Assembly (NCBI RefSeq): GCF_037991315.1 | Contig: NZ_CP150300.1 | Coordinates: forward strand, 1,240,001 to 1,304,000 | Direction: 5' to 3' | Length of the DNA: 64,000 nt | Source: Paenibacillus sp. FSL H8-0079 | Lineage (GTDB): Bacteria > Bacillota > Bacilli > Paenibacillales > Paenibacillaceae | Shown: positions 43,506 through 51,658 of the stretch, in pieces | How the letters are laid out: each line of letters begins with the position of its first letter | Position numbering within the stretch: position 1 is the stretch's first letter | Translations under genes and position numbers: made by a program | The notes under the pieces: generated by a model | The model's input: the letters and a program-made list of their open reading frames with translations, nothing else | What the model was told of the DNA's origin: nothing | Databases searched by the model: none

Positions 43506-43624
43506 TGTTTGTCCTCCCACCATGAATTAGAATTGGTTAATTTCCTAACCTTTCCATTTATATTAACGGAAAGCTAGGGACAGGACAATAAGTGTAATGA
43601 AGGAGGGGCAAGACATTTAACAAT

Positions 43625-43817
43625 GTATATTAATTGAATTAAATATTTGCACGTAACGTAGAGGACAGAAATAACCTGAAGAAGCGGAGCGTTCGCCTTT
43701 ATCCCCGGATTTTCACTTTGAAAAAGTGGAATCGAAAAATCTGGGGATAACAGCGATCGGAAGGTTGTTCTGTCATCAGAGTGACCCATGCAAACATTCT
43801 TTGTTCAATTCATATAG
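43625..43817 (+). repeat. MITE-like interspersed repeat, copy C (193 bases, internal deletion)
   Basis: GTATATTAATTGAATTAAA (from 43625) and TTGTTCAATTCATATAG (to 43817) are the terminal repeats. The CCTGAAGAAGCGGAGCGTT block, hairpin core ATCCCCGGATTTT/AAAAATCTGGGGAT and CGGAAGGTTGTTCTGTCATC match copy B. About 40 bases holding the small AGCTTTCT hairpin are missing. It lies upstream of the S9 peptidase gene. Confidence 0.82.
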
Positions 43818-44029
43818 GTGTGTTAAAAGGATTTGCTCGAAGGATGACGAATCCTAATGTTGAATAAGCGCAGAATTGATGAAAAATTGTCTTAATCCAA
43901 ATGTTTAACATGGGTGAAATTAGTTTAATGGACAATGCAATTCCTGTTCTATATTCAGGTATTCGATTCAAAGAATTTCGTTTATATATAACTCTTATGA
44001 TTCAGTCGCAATGGAGGAGGAACGTCACG

Positions 44030-44587
44030 TTGAGCACATCCTATGAGCAGCATGTGGAATATCCAAACCGAAAACGAATGGCGTGGCTTACAGCAGGGGC
44101 GGCACTTTTTGTGGCAGCCGGATTTTTTTTGATTTTTGATGGTTCATCAGTTACGAATGATTCGATCCTTTCGGGTGTGATCGGACTTCTTTCCATTTTA
44201 TTTTTCGGGCTATGTTTCTGCTACAGTCTGGTAAAGATGATTAAGAAGGAACCTTCTTTTGTCATCGATGAGGATGGGTTTGTGGATTCATCTTCTTATA
44301 CCGCAGGAGGGGCAGTGGCCTGGAGAGACGTTGAGAATATTTTTATGTATGAATTAATGGGTCAGAAAATGATCGGGGTTAAACTGCGGGATGAGAAAGC
44401 CTTTTTGGATCGCCAGAATGGGATGAAACGCAAGTTAATGACGGTCAACAGCAATATGGTCGATGCGACCATCAGCGTTGCCCAAAGCAGCCTCACTTTG
44501 CCACTGGATCAATTGTATATCATGATGATGAGCCACTGGAGACATGTGAGTGATAGCATGATTCATGATTCGTATAGTCGTCGTTAG
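44030..44587 (+). CDS. Predicted membrane protein of unknown function (STM3941-like)
   Basis: This 185-residue protein has two membrane segments near residues 17-35 (MAWLTAGAALFVAAGFFLIF) and 45-68, followed by a cytoplasmic domain of about 115 residues (PSFVIDEDGFVDSSSYTAGGAVAWRDVENIFMYEL). That layout resembles STM3941-family proteins, which have no known function. The start is a TTG at 44030 behind a very strong GGAGGAGG at nine bases; the open frame back to 43901 has no ribosome site. It lies 42 bases ahead of the aldo/keto reductase gene and may share its transcript. Confidence 0.78.
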   Translation: MSTSYEQHVEYPNRKRMAWLTAGAALFVAAGFFLIFDGSSVTNDSILSGVIGLLSILFFGLCFCYSLVKMIKKEPSFVIDEDGFVDSSSYTAGGAVAWRDVENIFMYELMGQKMIGVKLRDEKAFLDRQNGMKRKLMTVNSNMVDATISVAQSSLTLPLDQLYIMMMSHWRHVSDSMIHDSYSRR

Positions 44588-44629
44588 AGGGTCACAAGGT
44601 CCATAGAGATTCAGAATGGAGGAATATAG

Positions 44630-45496
44630 ATGATGCATAGTAATGCAACACGCACGATTCTGCTTCCAGATGGAACTGCCCTGCCTGCGATAGGACAAGG
44701 CACTTGGAATATGGGAGAGAAGCAATCCAGCCGGGAAGAAGAAGTACGGGCACTGCGTTCCGGTATTGAACAGGGAATGACCGTGATTGATACAGCGGAG
44801 ATGTATGCTGAAGGTGGGGCTGAAGTTGTTACGGGAAAGGCTATCTCGGGCTATCGTGACGAAGTCTTTCTCGTATCCAAAGTGTATCCCCATCACGCGG
44901 ATCGCAAGCAGATGATTACGGCCTGTGAACGCAGTCTCAAGCGCTTAGGAACAGATCGCCTGGATCTGTATCTGCTCCACTGGCGCGGAGGAGTACCGCT
45001 TGAAGAGACAGTTCAGGCTTTGGAACAATTGAAGCAATCCGGTAAAATCCTGCGTTGGGGTGTATCGAACCTGGATACAAGGGATATGCAGGAGTTATGG
45101 AACCTGCCGGAGGGTGCTCAGTGCATGGTGAATCAGGTGCTGTACCATGCAGCTTCGCGTGGTATTGAACATGATCTGCTCTCCTGGATGCGGGAACGGC
45201 ATGTTCCAGTGATGGCGTATTGTCCCCTGGCTCAGGGTGGCAGACTTCGAAGTGAATTGTTGGAGCATCCGGTCATTCAGGAGATTGCACAGGATCGAGG
45301 AGCTACGACTTCGCAGATCGCATTAGCCTGGGTGATCAGGGACGGAGATGTGCTGGCGATTCCCAAGGCAGTACAGCTGAATCATGTGGCAGACAATGCG
45401 GCAGCAGTGAACATTGTTTTGACACCAGAGGAACTGACACGGTTGAATGAGGCATTCCCTGCGCCTAAAGGCAAGGTACCTTTAGATATCGTGTGA
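44630..45496 (+). CDS. Aldo/keto reductase
   Basis: This 288-residue NADPH-dependent reductase has the full TIM-barrel pattern. The catalytic tetrad is visible: Asp in TVIDTAEMY, Tyr in the same MYAEGGAE block, Lys in LVSKVYPHHAD and His in LYLLHWRGG. GVSNLDTRDMQEL and CPLAQGG are typical cofactor-site segments, and AIPKAVQLNHVADNA holds the phosphate-binding Lys. GGAGG precedes the ATG, and a second ATG follows at once. A terminator stands behind it. The physiological aldehyde or ketone is not known. Confidence 0.92.
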   Translation: MMHSNATRTILLPDGTALPAIGQGTWNMGEKQSSREEEVRALRSGIEQGMTVIDTAEMYAEGGAEVVTGKAISGYRDEVFLVSKVYPHHADRKQMITACERSLKRLGTDRLDLYLLHWRGGVPLEETVQALEQLKQSGKILRWGVSNLDTRDMQELWNLPEGAQCMVNQVLYHAASRGIEHDLLSWMRERHVPVMAYCPLAQGGRLRSELLEHPVIQEIAQDRGATTSQIALAWVIRDGDVLAIPKAVQLNHVADNAAAVNIVLTPEELTRLNEAFPAPKGKVPLDIV

Positions 45497-45515
45497 AATA
45501 CGACTAATAAATTAC

Positions 45516-45550
45516 GCAGAGCAGATCTTCACGATCTGCTCTTTTTTTGT
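45516..45550 (+). terminator. Terminator of the aldo/keto reductase gene
   Basis: AGAGCAGATC (45518-45527) pairs perfectly with GATCTGCTCT (45533-45542), followed by seven T. Confidence 0.9.
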
Positions 45551-45613
45551 ATGTATATCGATAGGCGGAAGCTTGCCCGTCTATTGTGTAAATCTAAATT
45601 TTAACAAATGGGC

Positions 45614-45655
45614 TTTACAATGTTATTTTACTAGTGTACTATTTAACTAACACAC
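45614..45655 (+). promoter_or_regulatory. Promoter and operator of the second GntR/ABC operon
   Basis: TTTACA (45614-45619) and TACTAT (45637-45642) are 17 bases apart. AGTGTA and TAACACA (45633-45652) form an imperfect inverted repeat over the -10, in the usual place for a YtrA-type autoregulatory site. Confidence 0.55.
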
Positions 45656-45680
45656 AAGTACAGAGAGGAGCGAGAGCTTT

Positions 45681-46067
45681 GTGACTATGGAATTTGATAA
45701 CAACTTACCGATCTATCTGCAGATCATGCAGTACATCAAGAGACAGATTGTGACCGGAACACTTCAGGCAGGTGACAAAATTCCTTCGGTTCGTGAACTC
45801 GCGGCTGAATTACAGATCAATCCAAATACAGTACAACGGACATTTCAGGAGCTTGAGCGGGAAGAAGTGGTCGAAACCAAACGGGGCTTGGGCAGATACG
45901 TGACAAGTGAGGAGCGGAAGATTATGACGATCAAAAAAGAGATGGCCGGTGAATTGCTAGAACGCTTTCTGACCGGAATGCAGGAACTGGGGATCGAAGA
46001 GCAGGATATCTTATCCATCGTAGCCGATGCCGTTGCGGAAGGAAAGGGAGGAACAACGCATGAGTAA
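45681..46067 (+). CDS. GntR-family regulator, YtrA type (second copy)
   Basis: This 128-residue protein parallels the regulator at 27999. Its winged helix (LPIYLQIMQYIKRQIVTGTLQAGDKIPSVRELAAELQINPNTVQRTFQELEREEVVETKRGLGRYV) fills most of the length, and a short helical tail follows. The start is GTG at 45681, ten bases after AGGAG; ATG at 45687 is an alternative. It overlaps the ABC ATPase gene by 8 bases. The two GntR proteins share the PSVREL/PNTxQ pattern but differ enough to recognise different sites. Confidence 0.9.
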   Translation: MTMEFDNNLPIYLQIMQYIKRQIVTGTLQAGDKIPSVRELAAELQINPNTVQRTFQELEREEVVETKRGLGRYVTSEERKIMTIKKEMAGELLERFLTGMQELGIEEQDILSIVADAVAEGKGGTTHE

Positions 46068-46758
46068 CATCCTTGAACTGAACCAGATTAACAAGACGTA
46101 TGGTAATAAGAAAGCGCTCAGTAATATTACATTGGATATTGCTCCAGGCCGAATTGTAGGTCTGTTGGGTAGCAACGGCAGTGGCAAGAGTACGCTCATG
46201 AAGCTGGTTGCAGGTTTGTTGCATCCTAGCAGTGGCACGATTCAGGTTACTGGTAAACCAGTTGGTCTGGAGACGAAGTCGCTAGTTTCATTTATGCCGG
46301 ATCGCCCATTGACCGAGAAGTGGATGAGAGTGCGGGATGCGATTGCATACTATCGCGATTTCTATACTGATTTTGATGAAGAGAAGGCACGGGAGATGCT
46401 GGAATTCATGAACCTTGTCGAGAGTGACCGGGTACGGCATTTGTCAAAAGGTATGAATGAAAGACTACAACTAACACTGGCGCTATCTCGTAAGGCTCGT
46501 CTGTATTTGCTGGATGAGCCTATTGGCGGAGTAGACCCGGTTGCGCGTGGCAAGATTCTGGATGCGATCGTCAAATTCTATGATGAAGACAGCAGTCTCA
46601 TCATCTCCACGCATCTTGTGAATGATATCGAACGGATTTTTGATGAAGTGGTCTTCATTCGTGAAGGTCAGCTGGTGATGCGGGAAGAAGTGGAAACACT
46701 CCGTCTGAAGTATGGAAAAAGTGTGGATGAGATGTTCAAGGAGGTCTATGCGGAATGA
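46060..46758 (+). CDS. ABC transporter ATP-binding protein of the second GntR/ABC module
   Basis: This 232-residue ATPase has Walker A GSNGSGKST, the signature LSKGMNERL and Walker B LYLLDEPIGGVDP, with a His switch in ISTHLVND. It is shorter than the ATPase at 28381, lacking the long C-terminal tail. ATG at 46060 follows GGAGGA; the open frame from 46027 lies inside the GntR gene. Its stop overlaps the permease start by 4 bases. Substrate unknown. Confidence 0.9.
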   Translation: MSNILELNQINKTYGNKKALSNITLDIAPGRIVGLLGSNGSGKSTLMKLVAGLLHPSSGTIQVTGKPVGLETKSLVSFMPDRPLTEKWMRVRDAIAYYRDFYTDFDEEKAREMLEFMNLVESDRVRHLSKGMNERLQLTLALSRKARLYLLDEPIGGVDPVARGKILDAIVKFYDEDSSLIISTHLVNDIERIFDEVVFIREGQLVMREEVETLRLKYGKSVDEMFKEVYAE

Positions 46759-47495
46759 TGACATTATTAAAGTATGACTTTAGAAGGAACTGGAATACAC
46801 TGCTGGCTGGGCTAGTTATTTTGATTATCGCTCAAGTGGGCCTGTCCCTTTTCATGTCTGAGGTCACAGGGATTGTGATTGGCGTTATGGGTTATGTTGG
46901 AGTAGGCGTGGCTATTTATGTGAAAATGATCAAAACATACACATCCAATATTCGCTCTTATAATCGCCGCCTTTTACCCGTAACGGGCCTGTCACATGTG
47001 TTGTCTCCTTTGATCTTTGGACTACTCTGCGGATTGGGGTTAGTCATTATATTTACGACGCATGCCTACATCTATATTTCAATGAAGCTCAGAATGAACA
47101 TGCCTACCAATGTTGATTTTTCGGGCCTGCATATTTCGGATTATATTAGTGTGTTGCTGTTTAGCGTATGGGTTGTGGTATTCATGACCGTCATCATCTT
47201 CCTATCGATCTCGATTGCAGGCAGCTTCCGTTGGAGAACTGGGCCATGGATTGGAATCGTTGCATTCTTTGTCCTCGTTAATCTGATTGGCTGGTTAGAA
47301 AATATTATTATGACAGGAAGCTTCAGTCCAAATGAGCTATTCCGGTATACGGAAGAAAGTACAGGGATCTCGATCACAGCCAATGGCGTATTATGGTCGA
47401 ATGATATGTGGGGAAGCACCATATTTGAGATCATCGTAGCCGTTATCTTGGTGTGGGCTACCATCTACCTGAACAACAAAAAAGTTGAAGTCTGA
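46755..47495 (+). CDS. ABC transporter permease of the second GntR/ABC module
   Basis: This 246-residue membrane protein has six hydrophobic segments, from NTLLAGLVILIIAQVGLSLFM to IFEIIVAVILVWATIYL. The N-terminal MTLLKYDFRRNWNTL is typical of ABC-2-like subunits. AAGGAGG lies before the two adjacent ATGs. It is much smaller than the permease of the first module and lacks an extracellular domain. A strong terminator follows, so it ends the operon. Confidence 0.85.
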   Translation: MMTLLKYDFRRNWNTLLAGLVILIIAQVGLSLFMSEVTGIVIGVMGYVGVGVAIYVKMIKTYTSNIRSYNRRLLPVTGLSHVLSPLIFGLLCGLGLVIIFTTHAYIYISMKLRMNMPTNVDFSGLHISDYISVLLFSVWVVVFMTVIIFLSISIAGSFRWRTGPWIGIVAFFVLVNLIGWLENIIMTGSFSPNELFRYTEESTGISITANGVLWSNDMWGSTIFEIIVAVILVWATIYLNNKKVEV

Positions 47496-47518
47496 TGACA
47501 GAATAACTTGAATATGAT

Positions 47519-47547
47519 GCGAGCAACCAGGGTTGCTCGTTTTTTTA
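47519..47547 (+). terminator. Terminator of the second GntR/ABC operon
   Basis: GAGCAACC (47521-47528) pairs with GGTTGCTC (47531-47538) across a two-base loop extension, followed by a T tract. Confidence 0.88.
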
Positions 47548-47674
47548 CATCCAGAAATGTTCCACTTTTTGAATCCAATTCCATTAATTATACGTAAATA
47601 AAGATATAGTGTGCACTGAGTGTGAGATAAGGTTAAGAGAACGAAAGGCTATGTGAGGGAAAGGAGAAATCGTT

Positions 47675-48175
47675 ATGGAATTATATTTCAGGGATAACTT
47701 TTTTAACGCGGGTTACACCGAGATTATGAATCCGAATCAGGAACAGGCCGGGCATCTGGATTTGAAAAGTGTCTTTGGATCTTCGCTCGATGTATCGGAT
47801 AACTCTGGATTGGTCTGCAGCGGCAAATTCCGCATGTTAACGAATCGTTGGGACATTACTGCAGCAGATGGAAGACATATGGGGGTATTACGGGCGAGGT
47901 TTAGTTTCTTCAGCAAAAAGTATGAATATGATGCCGGATCACGCGGAACGTATGATGTGTCTGCTCCAGCATTTTCGCAGGAATATGATATAAGTGGCAG
48001 TGGTGGCCGCATCGTGGCAAGTTTCCGCCGTACCAGCGGCTGGTTTAGTTCAGGCGCATTTGTATTAGACAACCAGTCGGAACAACTGGACACGTATGAA
48101 TTAATTGCGGTGGTTATGGGCGTGCACGCGATTAATAAAAGACGGAACTCGGCTGCCGGCAGCGGTGGAACGTAG
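47675..48175 (+). CDS. LURP-one-like (tubby C2 fold) protein
   Basis: This 166-residue protein matches the LURP-one-related family in outline: an all-beta sequence with YFRDNFFNAGYTEIM, LVCSGKFRMLTNRWDITAADGRHMGVLRARFSFFSKKYEYD and a final helix LDTYELIAVVMGVHAINKRR. There is no signal peptide or membrane segment. AAAGGAG precedes the ATG. Family members have a tubby-like barrel with no assigned enzyme activity in bacteria. It stands alone between two terminators. Confidence 0.75.
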   Translation: MELYFRDNFFNAGYTEIMNPNQEQAGHLDLKSVFGSSLDVSDNSGLVCSGKFRMLTNRWDITAADGRHMGVLRARFSFFSKKYEYDAGSRGTYDVSAPAFSQEYDISGSGGRIVASFRRTSGWFSSGAFVLDNQSEQLDTYELIAVVMGVHAINKRRNSAAGSGGT

Positions 48176-48343
48176 TATAGATGCGCATTAACCGTCATAT
48201 TAGCAAAAGTAGTCTCTTCAGGGTTCGCTGAACCTTGTTCATAGCATTGTGTTGAATCCAGGATACGAGCTTTAGTGGAATGAGGTAAAGCTGGTTGCCG
48301 CTGATAAGTTTACGACATTTTTACGAGCAAGTAGGTACACGAA

Positions 48344-48379
48344 AAAAAAGGTTTGGATTAGATTATCCAGACCTTTTTT
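48344..48379. terminator. Bidirectional terminator between convergent genes
   Basis: AAAAAAGGTTTGGATTA (48344-48360) pairs with TTATCCAGACCTTTTTT (48363-48379) at 15 of 17 positions. A and T tracts on the arms allow use on both strands. Confidence 0.8.
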
Positions 48380-48433
48380 GTGTATGGGTTTGCTTTTTGA
48401 ACAATGGTTTATGGTTAATACAGTCTTACATAA

Positions 48434-49315
48434 TCAATGACTATCGGCATTCGCGAGAGCTTCATCATGCTGGTGCTGTAAGACGCTTCGCGTGCGTTCA
48501 GAATGCTGATCAGGTTCAGATTTCGCATAACGGGCTAATGCCTTGGCAGCTGTCTCGGACATGCGTTCCCGCAGCACCGTGTGGTCTGCGATTCGAACCC
48601 GTTTGCCCAGAAAACGCATTTTGGATAAGACATAATCCATCTCGTTGCGAGGGATGGTAAGTTCGATCCAATATGTCTGCTGGGCTTCCATGTACTCAAC
48701 CTGTTTCTCAAAGCAGGAGAAGGCATAGAGGATTCGGGACAGCTCCTGATTGAACTCAGGTAGGACTTCGATAGTGATGGTTGTCTTACGCTTCTCCGTT
48801 ATCGCAGCGATTCGGGCAGTGTAGCTAGAGCCTGTATCTGGCTCAACCTGTTGGGCTTCCACGGTAACGATGCTGTGTAGCTTGGTGGACATGAGCTTGT
48901 CGAAGCGAGGAGCATACCAGAGCACGTACCATTCTTTTTTGACCATGGAATATTCCAGTTTGTACGGGAAGCCAAATTCATCATGGCTTGTGCGTCCATT
49001 GCGGACGCGACCCGTCATTCGAAATCCCTGATGATGCAGAATGATTAGCCGTAATTGTCGAAGAAGTGGGTGAGAGACACTGTTTTCTTCGCTTTTAGCT
49101 TTTTCGGTTAGATAATCCTGAAGGTTCAGGTCCTGCTCACCATTCAGCATGTTATGCATTTTATCCAACGTTACAGGGCTCAACGCTTCTCTCGCAGCAG
49201 GGTGATTCAGCATCATGCGAAGCCAGGCCCGTTCCTGTGAGGTCCAGGTGAACAGTCCGGTTTCATTCAGTCGCGTCATCATCTGGTAGTTGAACATTTT
49301 CTCGAACAGGTTCAT
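48434..49315 (-). CDS. WYL-domain protein without HTH
   Basis: This protein of about 293 residues is the second of a WYL pair. The first 110 residues are helical (LTWTSQERAWLRMMLNHPAAREAL-like) and show no winged helix. The WYL core is KKEWYVLWYAPRFDKLMSTKLHSI, with the W-Y-V motif and following basic residues, and a C-terminal WCX-like extension ends near MRFLGKRVRIADH. WYL domains bind nucleic-acid or nucleotide ligands in known cases. The start is uncertain: ATG at 49315 is 13 bases from AAGGAG. It overlaps the end of the upstream WYL regulator by 53 bases, so the pair is one unit facing the RNA-repair operon. Confidence 0.82.
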   Translation of the reverse strand: MNLFEKMFNYQMMTRLNETGLFTWTSQERAWLRMMLNHPAAREALSPVTLDKMHNMLNGEQDLNLQDYLTEKAKSEENSVSHPLLRQLRLIILHHQGFRMTGRVRNGRTSHDEFGFPYKLEYSMVKKEWYVLWYAPRFDKLMSTKLHSIVTVEAQQVEPDTGSSYTARIAAITEKRKTTITIEVLPEFNQELSRILYAFSCFEKQVEYMEAQQTYWIELTIPRNEMDYVLSKMRFLGKRVRIADHTVLRERMSETAAKALARYAKSEPDQHSERTRSVLQHQHDEALANADSH

Positions 49316-50618
49316 AATATTCCGCAATCTCCTTCCATTCCTTGATCATCTCCTGGCGTAGTCTCTGAGGTGCGATTATTTCGCAGCTTGAGCCAAAACT
49401 CCGTAACCACGGTTTGATCTCGGTGGTACCGTTGACCTGGATTTCGTAGAGAAAGGTACTGTCTGTTTCGGGTATGATTTTACCCCATTGACCTTGCAGA
49501 CGAACCCGATCCAGAATGAAGTTACGCTGACCACGCTCCGGGTGGAAGAAGCGCGCTTGAACCGTCACGGTATTGCCCGTATCCACGAGCCAACTGTAGC
49601 GACTGATGTCAGTCCACTGCTGCTTCAATTCAAGCAAGTATTCTTCTTCTACTGAGTCCTGTTCTTCCAGCTGAGTTATGCCTTCCATGCGGAATTTCAC
49701 AAAGCCGCGTCGGCCCTGATATCCAATCACATACCAACGACCATACTGATGGTCATAGACCACTTCAAGGGGCACGATCCGGTTGGATCGTCCGCCTGCT
49801 TCCCGTTCGAAGCGTGGATTCGTATTCTGTGAACTGTAACTGGATGGTTTTTTTGGTGAAAAGTACAGAAACTGCACACGTTTGCGCTGGCGAATCGCAC
49901 CAAGCAGTGTGTAGAGATGCGCTTCATCCAGGATACGAGAATAATAGTGATACTTATAGATATAGGGTTCGGTAGCTTCTTCCTGCGGATAACTTGCCGT
50001 AATGGCTTTCTTCAGACTATCCCGTAATAAGTACCCTTGTACGGAAGGCACCTGGGTGTTCGCCATAATATCCACAAAATCATACAACTCCAGCTGTTCC
50101 TCCACTGTTAATTCGGTAAGGACATCCTGTTGCAAGGCATATCGATACGGTCTGCCACCGGGCTCTTTTCGAATGACCCCAACCTCTTCCAGATACTTCA
50201 GATCGGAGCGAATGGTTTTCTCGTCAGGTAATGCCAGATCTTCCGGCAGATCAGCGCAGCAGGCGTCCAGCAGTTCCATCGCCGTTAAGGCTTTATCTTG
50301 TAAGGTATGCAAAAGCACAGAAAGTCGCTGAACCTCAGTCTCTTTCATCGACTTGGCGCGGAAGAGGAAGAGCAGCATGGGCTCTGCCGATTCTCCGTAC
50401 TGGAAGCGGACGAGATCGGCCATTTCCCGGCTTGCTTCGGCACCTGAGCGTTGATCAGCGACAGTTTGCATGATTTCTTTTAATCTGCGATTGGTTTTAT
50501 CAAAGGTATGTACGGATATGCCAAGCCGCTCGGCATATTGTTTACGGTTATATGCACCACTTGTTAGGGATAACATGCGTAAGAACTGAATTTCTTTGTC
50601 AAAACTCTCTCTTGCCAT
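49263..50618 (-). CDS. HTH-WYL transcriptional regulator
   Basis: This protein of about 451 residues combines an N-terminal HTH (FLRMLSLTSGAYNRKQYAERLGISVHTFDKTNRRLKEIM) with a second DeoR-like winged helix near residue 170 (LPDEKTIRSDLKYLEEVGVIRKEPGGRPYRYALQ). The WYL domain near 290-330 shows YGRWYVIGYQGRRGFVKFRMEGI. A C-terminal extension follows. ATG at 50618 has AAGGAG nine bases upstream; the frame opens 6 bases earlier at another ATG too close to the site. It is divergent from the nucleotidyltransferase-Hen1-Pnkp operon across 227 bases, so it probably controls that operon. Confidence 0.87.
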   Translation of the reverse strand: MARESFDKEIQFLRMLSLTSGAYNRKQYAERLGISVHTFDKTNRRLKEIMQTVADQRSGAEASREMADLVRFQYGESAEPMLLFLFRAKSMKETEVQRLSVLLHTLQDKALTAMELLDACCADLPEDLALPDEKTIRSDLKYLEEVGVIRKEPGGRPYRYALQQDVLTELTVEEQLELYDFVDIMANTQVPSVQGYLLRDSLKKAITASYPQEEATEPYIYKYHYYSRILDEAHLYTLLGAIRQRKRVQFLYFSPKKPSSYSSQNTNPRFEREAGGRSNRIVPLEVVYDHQYGRWYVIGYQGRRGFVKFRMEGITQLEEQDSVEEEYLLELKQQWTDISRYSWLVDTGNTVTVQARFFHPERGQRNFILDRVRLQGQWGKIIPETDSTFLYEIQVNGTTEIKPWLRSFGSSCEIIAPQRLRQEMIKEWKEIAEYYEPVRENVQLPDDDATE

Positions 50619-50845
50619 GAACATTCACTCCTTGTTTATCCCTTCATTGTAGCAGGATGAGTGGCAGGTTTCATTTTAAACTTATGAAGGTCGTCATACT
50701 TTTGCCATGTTCGTGTGCAGATGTGTGAGGCATAATGAGGGCATAGAGCAGAGTAGCAGACTTGAATTCATCCGGGAAACGATCTGTAACGGGAATGGTA
50801 ATCCGTGATATATAAAGCAATTATGTTTAAAGGAGGCAACTGACG

Positions 50846-51640
50846 ATGACCTATGTTCATGAAGAAATGAAAGATATGATCAGACAACAATTGAAGCAGA
50901 TTGAACAGGAGGAGCAGGTACGGATCATCTATGCCTGTGAATCAGGCAGTCGGGCATGGGGGTTTCCTTCACAGGATAGTGACTATGATGTGCGTTTCTT
51001 ATATGTAAGACCGCTGGAATGGTACTTGTCGATTGAGGATAAAAGGGATGTTATCGAACGCCCGATCAGTGATCAGCTCGACATCAATGGTTGGGATTTA
51101 CGCAAGGCGTTGAAGCTGTTCCGCAAATCCAATCCCCCACTGTTGGAGTGGCTACAATCACCCATTCAGTATGATGAACAGTATAGTGTGGCACAGCATA
51201 TCCGTGCATTGTCGCCTTTGACCTTCTCGCCCAAGTCCTGTATGTATCATTATCTGAATATGGCAAAGGGCAATTTTCGGGATTATTTACAAGGGGACCA
51301 GGTGAAGATCAAAAAGTATTTTTACGTGCTGCGCCCCTTACTGGCTTGTGGCTGGATCGAACGTTATGATGCGATGCCACCTATGGCATTCGAAGAGCTG
51401 GTGCAAGAACTTGTACCTGCGACGACACCGCTATATTCGGAGATTCATGAGTTGCTGCGCCGGAAAAAGGCGGGCGAGGAACTGGATCTGGAGCCGCAGT
51501 TGCCGGCAATACAGGCTTTTTTGGCGGAGAGAATCGAACATCTTGACAGACTTGCCGGACAGATGGAGAATGAGCAAATAATTGAATTTGAAGAATTGGA
51601 CCAGATTTTCCGATTTGCATTGCAAGAGGTATGGAATTGA
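50846..51640 (+). CDS. Predicted nucleotidyltransferase (COG3541/YcgL-like)
   Basis: This 264-residue protein has the pol-beta-type nucleotidyltransferase core near residues 28-55: ACESGSRAWGFPSQDSDYDVRFLYV holds the GS motif and the D-x-D metal ligands. The remainder (RPLEWYLSIEDKRDVIERPI, MYHYLNMAKGNFRDYL, KKYFYVLRPLLACGWI) matches the COG3541 family, which lacks an assigned substrate. AAAGGAGG precedes the ATG. It is the first gene of the operon with hen1 and pnkp, 18 bases before hen1. The tight link suggests that it adds or transfers a nucleotide on an RNA substrate; that is an inference. Confidence 0.87.
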   Translation: MTYVHEEMKDMIRQQLKQIEQEEQVRIIYACESGSRAWGFPSQDSDYDVRFLYVRPLEWYLSIEDKRDVIERPISDQLDINGWDLRKALKLFRKSNPPLLEWLQSPIQYDEQYSVAQHIRALSPLTFSPKSCMYHYLNMAKGNFRDYLQGDQVKIKKYFYVLRPLLACGWIERYDAMPPMAFEELVQELVPATTPLYSEIHELLRRKKAGEELDLEPQLPAIQAFLAERIEHLDRLAGQMENEQIIEFEELDQIFRFALQEVWN

Positions 51641-51658
51641 ATCAAAGGAGGAGAACCG

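Noticed and set aside
43901..44029. Longer N-terminus for the membrane protein at 44030
   Set aside because: The extension has no ribosome site, while GGAGGAGG lies exactly nine bases before the TTG at 44030.
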